Shown: piece after piece, positions 45,689 through 53,597 of the stretch | Position numbering within the stretch: position 1 is the first letter of the stretch | Layout: each line of letters begins with the position of its first letter | Source of the DNA: Paraburkholderia sp. CNPSo 3274 | Lineage (GTDB): Bacteria; Pseudomonadota; Gammaproteobacteria; Burkholderiales; Burkholderiaceae | Assembly (NCBI RefSeq): GCF_024206475.1 | Contig: NZ_JAMBPR010000025.1 | Location: forward strand, 46,518 to 110,517 | Length of the DNA stretch: 64,000 nt | Direction: 5' to 3' | The notes under the pieces: generated by a model | Told to the model about the DNA's origin: nothing | The model's input: only the letters and a program-made list of their open reading frames with translations | Databases searched by the model: none | Translations under genes and position numbers: made by a program

Positions 45689-47341
45689 CTATGTGGTACG
45701 CAACGGCTGGTCCGGCAGCGCGACGAAAAACGTCGAGCCCGCGCCCTCGGTCGATTCGACCCAGATGCGCCCGCCATGTCGCTCCGCAATACGCTTGGCG
45801 AGCGCGAGGCCGGTGCCCTGCCCGGGCGATTCGCCACTGTGCAGCCGCTGAAAAGCGCGGAACAGCTTGGGCAGATACGCTTGCGCGATACCAACGCCAT
45901 TGTCGCGCACAAAATAAGTCCGCGTACGCTCGCCAGGCTCTCCCGCCTCTGATTTCCCTGGGTCCTTTCCCGCGCTTTTACCGGGTTCGCTGGCGGATTC
46001 GCCGCCGGCCTCCAGCGCGCCGATCTCGACCCGGCCCGGCCGCGCCGGATCGAGATGGTGCAGCGCGTTCTCGATGAGGTTGCCGAAGATCTGCTCGAGT
46101 GCGGCCGGATCGCCCCACGCGGGCGGCAACTCGCCGACCTCGATGCGCGCGGCCTTCGCGCGTTCCTCGGCGAGGCCGCCCAGCACGCGCTCGACGAGCC
46201 GCGCGACGTTCACACGCTGCCAGCGGTATTCGAGGCGGCCGGCGCGCGAGATGCGCAGCAGCGCGTCGATGATGGCCGCCGCGCGTGCCACCGCCTGACG
46301 CAGGAATTTCAGCGATTCATCGACATCGCCGTCGAGCACTTCGGCCATCGCGCGATATTCGTGTTCGGGCAACCCCGCCGCGTCGACCTGCGCGCGCAAG
46401 TCGTCGCACGATACCTGCAGCTCCTTCGAAAAACCCTGCAGGTTCACGAGCGGCGAGCGCAAATCGTGCGACACGCTGTAGATGAACATCTCGTTGTCCT
46501 GACTCTCCTGGCGCAAATGCTCGTTGGCGCTCGCCAGGTCCGCGGCGCGCGCCTGCAACTGTGCCTTGAGCGCGGCCTGCTCGCGCTCGGCCACGCGCAG
46601 CCGCGCGCTCGTCTGATGCAGCACCGCATCGAGCGCGGCGATTTCATCGTCGCCCGAGAGCGGTGGCGCGAGCGGCGCCCCATCGCCCAGACGCTCGGCG
46701 TTCGCGCCGAGCGCGGCAAGGCGCACGCCCACGTTGCGCGCAAACGCCATGGCCGTAAACGCCCAGATCAGCATCGAGCCCACCACGGCAAAAATAAGTG
46801 CGTCCTGCTGGCGCTCGCGCGTCTCGCGCAGCATCGCTGCGCGGGCCTCGTCGAGCCGCGTTTCTTCGGCGATGAAGTCGCCCAGCACCTCGCGCACCGT
46901 TTCGATTTCGGGCGGCATGCCGTTACCCGCCACGCGCGCGAACGACGCGCTATGCCCCGTGCGCAACGCATCGGCAATATCACCCGCTTCCTTGCGCCAT
47001 GCATAAGCGGCGTCGCGCATGCGCTCGACGCGCGCGAGTTGGGGCGGATTGTCGGCGACCATGCGCGCGAGCAGCGTGATGCGGTCGGAGAACTCGGTCC
47101 AGACGGCGTGGCGATCGATGAAGGAAGGGTCTTCGAGCACGATGCCAGTGCGCACGCGCGCGGCTTCGCGCAGCAACGGGTCCACGAGACTGTTGGCTTG
47201 CCAAAGAATTTGCTGCGTGTTCTCGGCACGTTTGGCCGCGAGCGCGGCCTTTCCCTGCGCGTCGAACACGACGCCGAGCAGCGCCAGTTCGACAACGCTC
47301 GGAATCGCGATCAGCAAGAGCCCCTTGGCGAAGAGTTTCAT
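45689..47341 (-). CDS. Membrane sensor histidine kinase with CHASE3-like sensor
   Basis: A 550-residue kinase. TM1 (about 5-25, AKGLLLIAIPSVVELALLGVV) and TM2 (about 183-203, ALIFAVVGSMLIWAFTAMAF) flank a periplasmic all-helical domain of about 155 residues typical of CHASE3 (ANSLVDPLLREAARVRTG, then ARVAGNGMPPEIETVREVLGDFIAEE). A HAMP segment and coiled coil (about 205-280) lead to His292 in YSVSHDLRSPLVNLQGFS, the phytochrome-type H-box. N-box NLIENALHHL, G1 VRDNGVGIAQAYLPKLFRAFQRLH and G2 GTGLALAKRIAERHGG follow. An unusual Gly/Glu/Lys-rich insert (about 443-473) splits N-box from G1. Partner: the downstream regulator. Confidence 0.9.
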   Translation of the reverse strand: MKLFAKGLLLIAIPSVVELALLGVVFDAQGKAALAAKRAENTQQILWQANSLVDPLLREAARVRTGIVLEDPSFIDRHAVWTEFSDRITLLARMVADNPPQLARVERMRDAAYAWRKEAGDIADALRTGHSASFARVAGNGMPPEIETVREVLGDFIAEETRLDEARAAMLRETRERQQDALIFAVVGSMLIWAFTAMAFARNVGVRLAALGANAERLGDGAPLAPPLSGDDEIAALDAVLHQTSARLRVAEREQAALKAQLQARAADLASANEHLRQESQDNEMFIYSVSHDLRSPLVNLQGFSKELQVSCDDLRAQVDAAGLPEHEYRAMAEVLDGDVDESLKFLRQAVARAAAIIDALLRISRAGRLEYRWQRVNVARLVERVLGGLAEERAKAARIEVGELPPAWGDPAALEQIFGNLIENALHHLDPARPGRVEIGALEAGGESASEPGKSAGKDPGKSEAGEPGERTRTYFVRDNGVGIAQAYLPKLFRAFQRLHSGESPGQGTGLALAKRIAERHGGRIWVESTEGAGSTFFVALPDQPLRTT

Positions 47342-47852
47342 GTCGGTCTGGTTCGGTGGCGGGTCTGGGCGCGCCGTGCTTTTCGCCACGCTTTTTGCAA
47401 TGCGTTTTGCAGGATCTTGCGCCGCGCCCACCCTCGCGACGCCAGTCGGCTGGGGGCGCCTGGGGCAACCGCTGGCACCAGAACCGCAACATTATCTGCG
47501 CGATTTTTCAGGATGACAATGTGTGTGACGCCACACACCTCACGTCGTGGAAAACATGCTTTTTTGCGGCAATTCGCCACACCGAGCGCACACACAGGTC
47601 TATTATTGAGACGGAGACAAGCGAGAGAGCGCCGGGATGTCTACATGAGCGCGACGTGCGATCCGGCATGGCGTTTGCGAGCGCAATGAGGGTTTTGAAA
47701 CAGGGGCAGCAAGCCGGGCCGCGCAGGCCGGATCGTTTCAGGCGATCCGCGCGCCGTCAAAGCGGACCGTCCCCATCTCTATCCTCATGAACACAGCAAA
47801 TCCGTGTGCTATAAAGGATCGACGTGCGGCGCACCAGTCCGGGAGTGGTCGC
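47342..47852. other. Divergent intergenic region kinase / unknown protein
   Basis: 511 bp without a firmly assigned gene. A degenerate 12-13-bp tandem repeat (GTGCTTTTCGCCA, CGCTTTTTGCAAT, GCGTTTTGCAGG) lies near 47377-47413. An inverted repeat TGTGTG/CACACA with a short centre lies near 47519-47536. The region is more AT-rich than its surroundings and should contain both promoters, but I cannot place them with confidence. Confidence 0.5.
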
Positions 47853-48353
47853 ATGGGAACGCTGCGTGTACTGCAATCCACCTTTTTCAGGCGAATTTTT
47901 ATGTCCTTCCCGAAAAAGCGCAAACGCGTCAAGGCTGACGGCGACGAGTCATTTCTCGCCGTGCTGAGCCATTTCAAACCGTTCGGCCAACTTGATACCA
48001 AGATCGCGCGTGCGCGCGCGCAGGACGAGCCCGTGCTCTATGCGCATATCCTGCCGGGGCTCGACGTGCTCCTGTGCAGCGTGCGCGGTGCGCAGCCACC
48101 CTATCCGGGCACGAGCGAGTTGCGCAAGCGCTGCATCGAATCGATCGCTCACGCGCTCGAGCAGCCGATCGAAGGCCTCGAGAACGGCGGTTACTGGTAC
48201 GAGGCGGACGGCTTCGGCTTTCTCGTGTTCGCGAGCCGCGCGCGCGGCCGGGTCCTGCCCGAGTTCGGCGCGGCGCGTCCGACCATGACCACACGACGCG
48301 TGACACGCCGCCAGGACGCCGCCGGCGACACGGCGCCGCGCTCGTTGCGCTAG
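47853..48353 (+). CDS. Conserved-looking cytosolic protein of unknown function
   Basis: A 166-residue protein from the ATG at 47853, which has GGGAG seven bases upstream. A second ATG at 47901 (MSFPKKRKRVKADGDESF), with AGGCG upstream, would give 150 residues and begins at a more credible N-terminus. There is no signal peptide or membrane helix. The body contains FLAVLSHFKPFGQLDTKIARARAQDEPVLYAHILPGLDVLLCSVRGAQPPYPGTSELRKRCIESIAHALEQPIEGLENGG as a globular region, with an Arg/Thr-rich disordered tail. The basic KKRKRVK cluster near the start suggests nucleic acid or polyanion contact. It is divergent from the kinase cluster. No family recognised. Confidence 0.75.
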   Translation: MGTLRVLQSTFFRRIFMSFPKKRKRVKADGDESFLAVLSHFKPFGQLDTKIARARAQDEPVLYAHILPGLDVLLCSVRGAQPPYPGTSELRKRCIESIAHALEQPIEGLENGGYWYEADGFGFLVFASRARGRVLPEFGAARPTMTTRRVTRRQDAAGDTAPRSLR

Positions 48354-48380
48354 ATCGCGCTTTCAACGAAGTTCACTGCA

Positions 48381-48419
48381 CCACTGCGCCGGGGCGAATT
48401 GCCCGGCGCAGTGGTTTTT
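48381..48419 (+). terminator. Intrinsic terminator
   Basis: CCACTGCGCCGGG (48381-48393) pairs perfectly with CCCGGCGCAGTGG (48402-48414) and is followed by TTTTT. It terminates the plus-strand unknown gene just before the convergent AsmA-family gene. Confidence 0.92.
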
Positions 48420-48437
48420 CCGCGTCCGCTTGCCGAA

Positions 48438-50972
48438 TCAGCTTCCCTTGTAGAGCGGCTCCTGCCCTTGCGTCGGCTTGCCAGCTGAGGCTGGCGAAGG
48501 CGCATTGCGCGTTGCCGGGCCCGCTTTCGCGCTCTTATCACCCTTGTCGCCCTTGTCAGTCGCCGTAGGCGCGCTCGCGCCCGCGCCTGCGCTTCCGAGG
48601 TCGGGCTTTGGCAGCGCGTGCATTTTCTGGCCCGGCGGCGGCGCCACGGGGTGTTGATGCATCTGCGCGAATAGCGTGTCGCACGGCAGCGGCTTGTTGT
48701 TGCTCGGCGCGATGAGCGGAATCAGCGCGGCGAACGGGTTGATCAGCCCGAGCCCGATCATCGCGCCGCCGCGCAGCGCAAGCGCCGTCGCATCCACGCC
48801 CACGCGCGGGTTCTTGAAGGTGCCCTTCACGTAGAGCGGCGAGCGCAGCGTGAAAATGCGAAATCCCTTGGTATGCGGATGGACCTTCATGTCCATCGAC
48901 TCGTCGCGCAGATCGATCGGGCCGTCGATGTCGATCACAGCGTCGTCGGTGTCGAGCGCGAACACGCGCGGATCGAGCACGCCGTTGGTCGCAACGAAGT
49001 CGGCCGCGGCACAATTGATTTTCACGTCGCGCGAGCCGAACAGCTTTTCGTAGACCACGTTCGCCACGTTCAGGCCCGCCGCCTCCATGAGCAGCATACT
49101 GATCGTGCCCTGCGTGACGAGCAGCTTCACCTCGCCGTTCGAGGTCGAAGCGAGCGCCGCCGGCGAGTTGCCGGTCGCCGTGAGCGAAGCGTCGCCATTG
49201 ATCTCGCCGAGCGCCGACTGCATCGTCTTGACGTTCGGGAATAGCTGCTTGAGCTTCAGGTGGCGCACCTCCAGCGTGCCACGCGCCTTGAGCGGCGCGG
49301 CGTTGCCGTCCAGGTTCAGTCGCGTGCCGAGCGTGCCACCTGCCACGCCGAACTGCAGCGGGTCGAGCACGAGCACGCCGTTCGTCATCGTGACGTGCGT
49401 GTAGAGGTCCTGAACGGGCAGGCTGCCCTGCTTGATGATGCGCCGGCCCGTGAATTTGACGTCGGCGTCGATGGCGTTCCAGCGGTCGGTGCGGAACTGC
49501 TCGACCGGAATCACGCGATCGGCCGGTTGGGTCACAGCGTCGCCGCGCTGGTTCTTGCTCGCCTTGCTGTCTGCGCCGATGATCGGCGCGAGGTCCGAGA
49601 ACTGCAGCAGGTTCGAGACCAGTTCGCCAGACAAGAGCGGCCGTGGCGTGCGTTGCTGGTAGACCACCGTGCCGTTCAAATCGCTGCCGCCCACGCGGCC
49701 CGTGAAGTTCTCATAGCGGAACACGCTCGCACCTGGCTTGAAATTGCCGACGAAGTGGCCGTCGGTGGCATACGGCGGCGTTTCGGGCAGCGTCACGCCG
49801 GTGAGGTTGTAGAGGTGCGCCAGGCTTTGCCCCTGCAGCCACAGGCGCAGATCGACGGCGGCGAGATGCATGGGGTCGGTGAGCGTGCCGACCAGCGCGA
49901 TGTGCATGTCGCCCGCGCGCATGTCGGCCTGGATCGGGAACGGACGCTTCGCGTCCTGCAGGGCGAGCACGCCGCCGAGCTTGCCATCGCCCGAGAGCGC
50001 CGTCTTGCCATACGTGCCCTTGATCGTCCAGCCGATCGCGTAGAACGGCTGTTTCATGGGCGGCTGCGCGGGCGCCACGCCCGAGCCGACGATGGCGCTG
50101 CTGGCGCCGCTCGCGGCGAGCGTCTGCGAGGCCGCCGTGGGCGCGCTTGTCGCGGCCGCCGTGCCCGTCGTTGTGCCGGCAACACTCGCAGCAGCCGGCA
50201 CGCCCGAAGCCGCCGCGCCGCTAGCCTCGCTCGCAGCGCTGGCGGCCGCCGCCTCCGAAGCCTGTTCCTTCTGCACCTGCTGCGTCAGCCGGTTCGCGCC
50301 CGCACGCCCTATGACCTGCGCGGAGCCCTGGCGCGACGCCGCTTCCTGCTCCTCCATCACCTTGCCGATCGGGATGCCGTGCCCGAGCAGGCTCACCGCG
50401 ATCTTCACGTCGGTTTTCGTCTGCTGGTCGCTCACGTCGATATTGCCGCTCGAGAACGTGATGTCGTGCAGATCGAGCCGCCACGTCGACGGCCCGCTCG
50501 AGGCGGGCAGCTTGAAGGTCCAGTTGTTGCGCCCGTCGACAAGACGCTCGACGTCGATGGACGGATTCACGAGATTGATCGCCGGGATCACGATGTCGTG
50601 CGCGAGAAGCGGCAGCACGGCCACCTCGAAGTCGATTTCATCGAGCGTGGCGAAGTGCGGGGACTTCGTCCAGTCGGGATTGGCAATCTCGATCTGCGTG
50701 GCAGAAAAACGCGGCCATGGCACCCACGCGCGCCAGCCCGTTTCACCGGGCGGCCTTTGCCAGCCCACCTTGAGATCGCCTTCGATAGCGAACGGCCGCC
50801 CGATGGCCTCGGTGACCTTCTCGTTCACGTAGGGTTTGGCGTGGTTCCAGTCGAATGTCAGGATGAAGACGACGAGCACGGCGATCAACACGACGACAAC
50901 CGCGACGAGCCATGCGATGATCCTGGCGAGCGTGCGGCCAAGGCGGAAGGGCTTGGGCTGCGGTGACGTCAT
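48438..50972 (-). CDS. AsmA family envelope protein
   Basis: An 844-residue AsmA-like protein. One N-terminal transmembrane helix (about residues 15-38, ARIIAWLVAVVVVLIAVLVVFIL) anchors a long periplasmic beta-rich body. The AsmA N-terminal block is AIEGDLKVGWQRP, and the C-terminal AsmA block includes LNGTVVYQQRTPRPLLSGELVS. AsmA-like proteins are related to bridge-like lipid transfer proteins and take part in phospholipid transport to the outer membrane. An Ala/Ser/Thr/Gly-rich stretch at about residues 228-300 (SEAAAASAASEASGAAAS) interrupts the fold and is probably an unstructured insert. The C-terminus is low-complexity. It is separate from both flanking genes. Confidence 0.9.
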   Translation of the reverse strand: MTSPQPKPFRLGRTLARIIAWLVAVVVVLIAVLVVFILTFDWNHAKPYVNEKVTEAIGRPFAIEGDLKVGWQRPPGETGWRAWVPWPRFSATQIEIANPDWTKSPHFATLDEIDFEVAVLPLLAHDIVIPAINLVNPSIDVERLVDGRNNWTFKLPASSGPSTWRLDLHDITFSSGNIDVSDQQTKTDVKIAVSLLGHGIPIGKVMEEQEAASRQGSAQVIGRAGANRLTQQVQKEQASEAAAASAASEASGAAASGVPAAASVAGTTTGTAAATSAPTAASQTLAASGASSAIVGSGVAPAQPPMKQPFYAIGWTIKGTYGKTALSGDGKLGGVLALQDAKRPFPIQADMRAGDMHIALVGTLTDPMHLAAVDLRLWLQGQSLAHLYNLTGVTLPETPPYATDGHFVGNFKPGASVFRYENFTGRVGGSDLNGTVVYQQRTPRPLLSGELVSNLLQFSDLAPIIGADSKASKNQRGDAVTQPADRVIPVEQFRTDRWNAIDADVKFTGRRIIKQGSLPVQDLYTHVTMTNGVLVLDPLQFGVAGGTLGTRLNLDGNAAPLKARGTLEVRHLKLKQLFPNVKTMQSALGEINGDASLTATGNSPAALASTSNGEVKLLVTQGTISMLLMEAAGLNVANVVYEKLFGSRDVKINCAAADFVATNGVLDPRVFALDTDDAVIDIDGPIDLRDESMDMKVHPHTKGFRIFTLRSPLYVKGTFKNPRVGVDATALALRGGAMIGLGLINPFAALIPLIAPSNNKPLPCDTLFAQMHQHPVAPPPGQKMHALPKPDLGSAGAGASAPTATDKGDKGDKSAKAGPATRNAPSPASAGKPTQGQEPLYKGS

Positions 50973-51102
50973 GCGTACTCCACGTTATGCGTTGTTGTTT
51001 GGCCTGCTATGTTGCAATACCGCAAGAGCAGTCAGCGTGCCCGGTTACATCTGCATGACTGCCTCGCACGACCTGTATGCCGGCCTTGTTTGCAATCTTT
51101 CG

Positions 51103-51849
51103 ATGCTCAAGCACCAACCACTTCTCCCACCCCACGCCGATGGCGCGTCGCTCGTCGAGGCGCGCCAGGTCTCCCGGCGCGACGCGCAACGCGGCCAGTG
51201 GCTGCTGCATCCCACGGATTTCGCCCTGCAGACGGGCGAGCGCGCCGTACTGACGGGACCGTCCGGCTCCGGCAAGAGTGTGTTCCTGCGCGCGCTCGCG
51301 CTGCTCGACCCGCTCGATGGCGGCGACGTGCGCTGGCATGACGAACCGGTCACGCGCGGGCGCATTGTCCACTATCGGCGGCATATTGCGTACCTGCGGC
51401 AGCGGCCCGCGCTGCTGGACGGCAGCGTCGAGGACAATCTGCGCTACCCCTATACGCTAGCCGTATACCGCGACGTGCGATTCGACGCGGCGCGCGCCAG
51501 CGCGCTCTTCGCCGCCACCGGCCGTTCCAGCGACTTCCTCGCGCGCGACACCTCCGAGCTTTCGGGCGGCGAAGCGCAGATCGTGGCGCTCGTGCGCGTG
51601 CTCCAGCTCGATCCCGAAGCGCTCCTGCTCGACGAGCCAACCGCGTCTCTCGACCCCGAATCGGCGCGCGCCGTCGAAGCGCTCGTAGCCGGCTGGTTCG
51701 AAGAGGCGCGCACCGCGCGCGCCACGGTCTGGGTCTCGCACGATCCCGCCCAGGCGCAGCGTGTGGGCGAGCGGCATCTGACGATGCGCGCGGGTGTGCT
51801 CGAAGAACCCGCCACGCGTGCGGCATTCACGCAGGGAGCCGCGCAATGA
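51103..51849 (+). CDS. ABC exporter ATP-binding protein, FetA/YbbL-like
   Basis: A 248-residue ABC ATPase: Walker A LTGPSGSGKSVFLRAL, Q-loop-region RHIAYLRQRPALLDGSVEDNL, signature ELSGGEAQIVALVRVL, Walker B ALLLDEPTASLD and H-loop VWVSHDPAQ. The ATG at 51103 lacks a clear Shine-Dalgarno; an upstream ATG at 51055 is in frame. It overlaps the permease gene by ATGA, so translation is coupled. In E. coli the pair FetA-FetB is implicated in iron homeostasis and peroxide resistance; that role is only inferred here. Confidence 0.88.
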   Translation: MLKHQPLLPPHADGASLVEARQVSRRDAQRGQWLLHPTDFALQTGERAVLTGPSGSGKSVFLRALALLDPLDGGDVRWHDEPVTRGRIVHYRRHIAYLRQRPALLDGSVEDNLRYPYTLAVYRDVRFDAARASALFAATGRSSDFLARDTSELSGGEAQIVALVRVLQLDPEALLLDEPTASLDPESARAVEALVAGWFEEARTARATVWVSHDPAQAQRVGERHLTMRAGVLEEPATRAAFTQGAAQ

Positions 51850-52658
51850 GCCCCGGCGTGCTGCAGAACCTCGGCATCGGCGACGTCGCCATTGCGGCGC
51901 TGCTCGTGTTCGTCAACGGCGCGGTCTCCGTGCTGCTCAAGCTCGACCTCGAGCGCAAGCTGGCGTGGGCCGCCGTGCGCACCGTCGTGCAACTGCTCGC
52001 GATCGGTTACGTGCTCGGCTGGGTGTTCGCGTTCAACCGCTGGTACGTCGTGCTGCCGCTCATGGTACTCATGACGCTGGTCGCCGGCTTTGCGGGGGCG
52101 CAGCGCGGCGCGCGCACCTATGGCGGGCAACGCGCGGACAGCATCGTGTCGATCTGGGTGAGCGCGTGGCTCGTGGCGGCAGTCGGGCTCTTCGTGGTGA
52201 TCCGCATCCGGCCGTGGTACGAGCCGCAATATGCGATTCCGATCCTCGGCATGATTCTCGGTAACACGCTGACGGGGGTTTCGCTCGGCGTGGAGCGCAT
52301 GATGCAGGAACTGACCGCGCGGCGCGACCGTGTGGAGAGCGCGCTCGCGCTGGGCGCGACACGCTGGGAAGCCGCGCAGGCGAGCGCGCGCGAGGCCGTA
52401 CGCGCCGGCATGATTCCGACGCTCAACCAGATGGCCGTGGTCGGCGTGGTGAGCCTGCCGGGCATGATGACGGGCCAGGTGCTCGCGGGGCAATCGCCGC
52501 TACAGGCCGTACGCTATCAGATCGTGATCATGTTCCTGATCGCGGCTTCGTCGGCGCTCGGCACGGTGGGCGCGGTACTGCTCGCGTACCGGCGCCTCTT
52601 CTCGCCGGAGCATCGCTTTCTCGTTGCGCGGCTGATCGAGCGCAAGGCACGCGCTTAA
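51846..52658 (+). CDS. ABC transporter permease, FetB/YbbM family
   Basis: A 270-residue membrane protein with about six or seven hydrophobic segments. It has the family block LDLERKLAWAAVRTVVQLLAIGYVLGWVF near the start and SALALGATRWEAAQASAREAVRAGMIPTLNQMAVVGVVSLPGMMTGQVLAGQSP, the coupling-helix and TM region that is the strongest signature of UPF0014/FetB. Length matches the family (about 260-270). It is translationally coupled to the ATPase gene and forms the exporter with it in the inner membrane. Confidence 0.93.
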   Translation: MSPGVLQNLGIGDVAIAALLVFVNGAVSVLLKLDLERKLAWAAVRTVVQLLAIGYVLGWVFAFNRWYVVLPLMVLMTLVAGFAGAQRGARTYGGQRADSIVSIWVSAWLVAAVGLFVVIRIRPWYEPQYAIPILGMILGNTLTGVSLGVERMMQELTARRDRVESALALGATRWEAAQASAREAVRAGMIPTLNQMAVVGVVSLPGMMTGQVLAGQSPLQAVRYQIVIMFLIAASSALGTVGAVLLAYRRLFSPEHRFLVARLIERKARA

Positions 52659-52724
52659 GCCTGGGCGGCGCGCGCGGCCGGCGCGCTTTGTGCGCCTCGC
52701 CGGCCATCCCGCTCCAGGCGCGCC

Positions 52725-53294
52725 CTAGCGCTGCGCCGAGATCGTGATTTGCGTGCCGTCGCTGAGCTTGAGCATCTTCGCGGTGCCATTGGTGGGCATC
52801 GTGAGATGCGCGACCTCGCTATGCGCAACCACGGCGGGGCATGTGAGCGAAGCGCCGTTGGCCGACACCGTCTGCGTGCCGTGGGGCGCCTGGGCGCGGA
52901 AGCTCACCTGCACGGTGGCCGTGCCATTGCTCGCGACGATTGGCGCAAGACGCACCTGAGTCTGCCGGACCATCGCGCCGTTCGCGTCGAGCGGCAACGC
53001 GGCGTAGTCCGGGCAGCCTTGTGGCGTCGCAACCGCGCCGCCCGGCGGCGTGGTGCGCCACGTGAAGTCGTCGGTATCGCCCGAGCGCAGTGTGCGGGTC
53101 TCCTGAGCGTCGCCGAACGCCTTCGACGCGACTCGAACCGTGTAGCGGATCGGCCCATCGGTCGCGGCCTTCGAGGTGACCGTGATCGGCGTGGCCGCGA
53201 GTGCCGGCAACGCAATCGCGCAGGAAGCGGCGAGGACAAACTGGACGAGCGCCGCGTGGCGGCGGCGAGTATGGCGGGAGCTGCGGCAAGGCAT
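52725..53294 (-). CDS. Secreted protein of unknown function
   Basis: A 189-residue protein with an excellent ribosome-binding site (AGGAGGTG five bases before ATG). Residues 1-34 form a signal peptide: basic MPCRSSRHTRRRH, hydrophobic core, and cleavage after ALA in LPALAATP. The mature part is beta-rich, with two Cys (QGCPDYAALPLDANGA and SLTCPAVVAH) that could pair. The C-terminus TKMLKLSDGTQITISAQR-like strand closes it. No catalytic motif. I do not recognise a named family with confidence; it looks like a Burkholderiales-restricted periplasmic protein. Confidence 0.8.
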   Translation of the reverse strand: MPCRSSRHTRRRHAALVQFVLAASCAIALPALAATPITVTSKAATDGPIRYTVRVASKAFGDAQETRTLRSGDTDDFTWRTTPPGGAVATPQGCPDYAALPLDANGAMVRQTQVRLAPIVASNGTATVQVSFRAQAPHGTQTVSANGASLTCPAVVAHSEVAHLTMPTNGTAKMLKLSDGTQITISAQR

Positions 53295-53597
53295 GCGTCA
53301 CCTCCTGGCGGGAACGGCCGCGCCCGCGAGCGAAAAGCGGCGTATGCAACGAACGCGGCGAGCCGCGAAACGCCAGGTACGACGCTCCGCTCCCGTGCGG
53401 CGGATGGTCTGTTACCAGTCTAGCGCGCTGCGCGCTGCCTTGCGCCGAGCACATGCATCGAACGGACCAGGTTTTATCCTGCTTGTCATCGCGAGCAATT
53501 TGCTTGCCGTCCGGCAGCGCGCGGTGATGCGCCGGGCGTCGTCTGCATGGCCGACTCGTCGTGCATACCCGGCACGCAAAGCCCTCCCATTGCGCGC
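53295..53597. other. Intergenic region without gene
   Basis: 303 bp between the start of the secreted protein gene and the stop of the LigD polymerase gene, both minus strand. I see no terminator with a T-tract, no repeat and no credible ORF. Confidence 0.5.
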
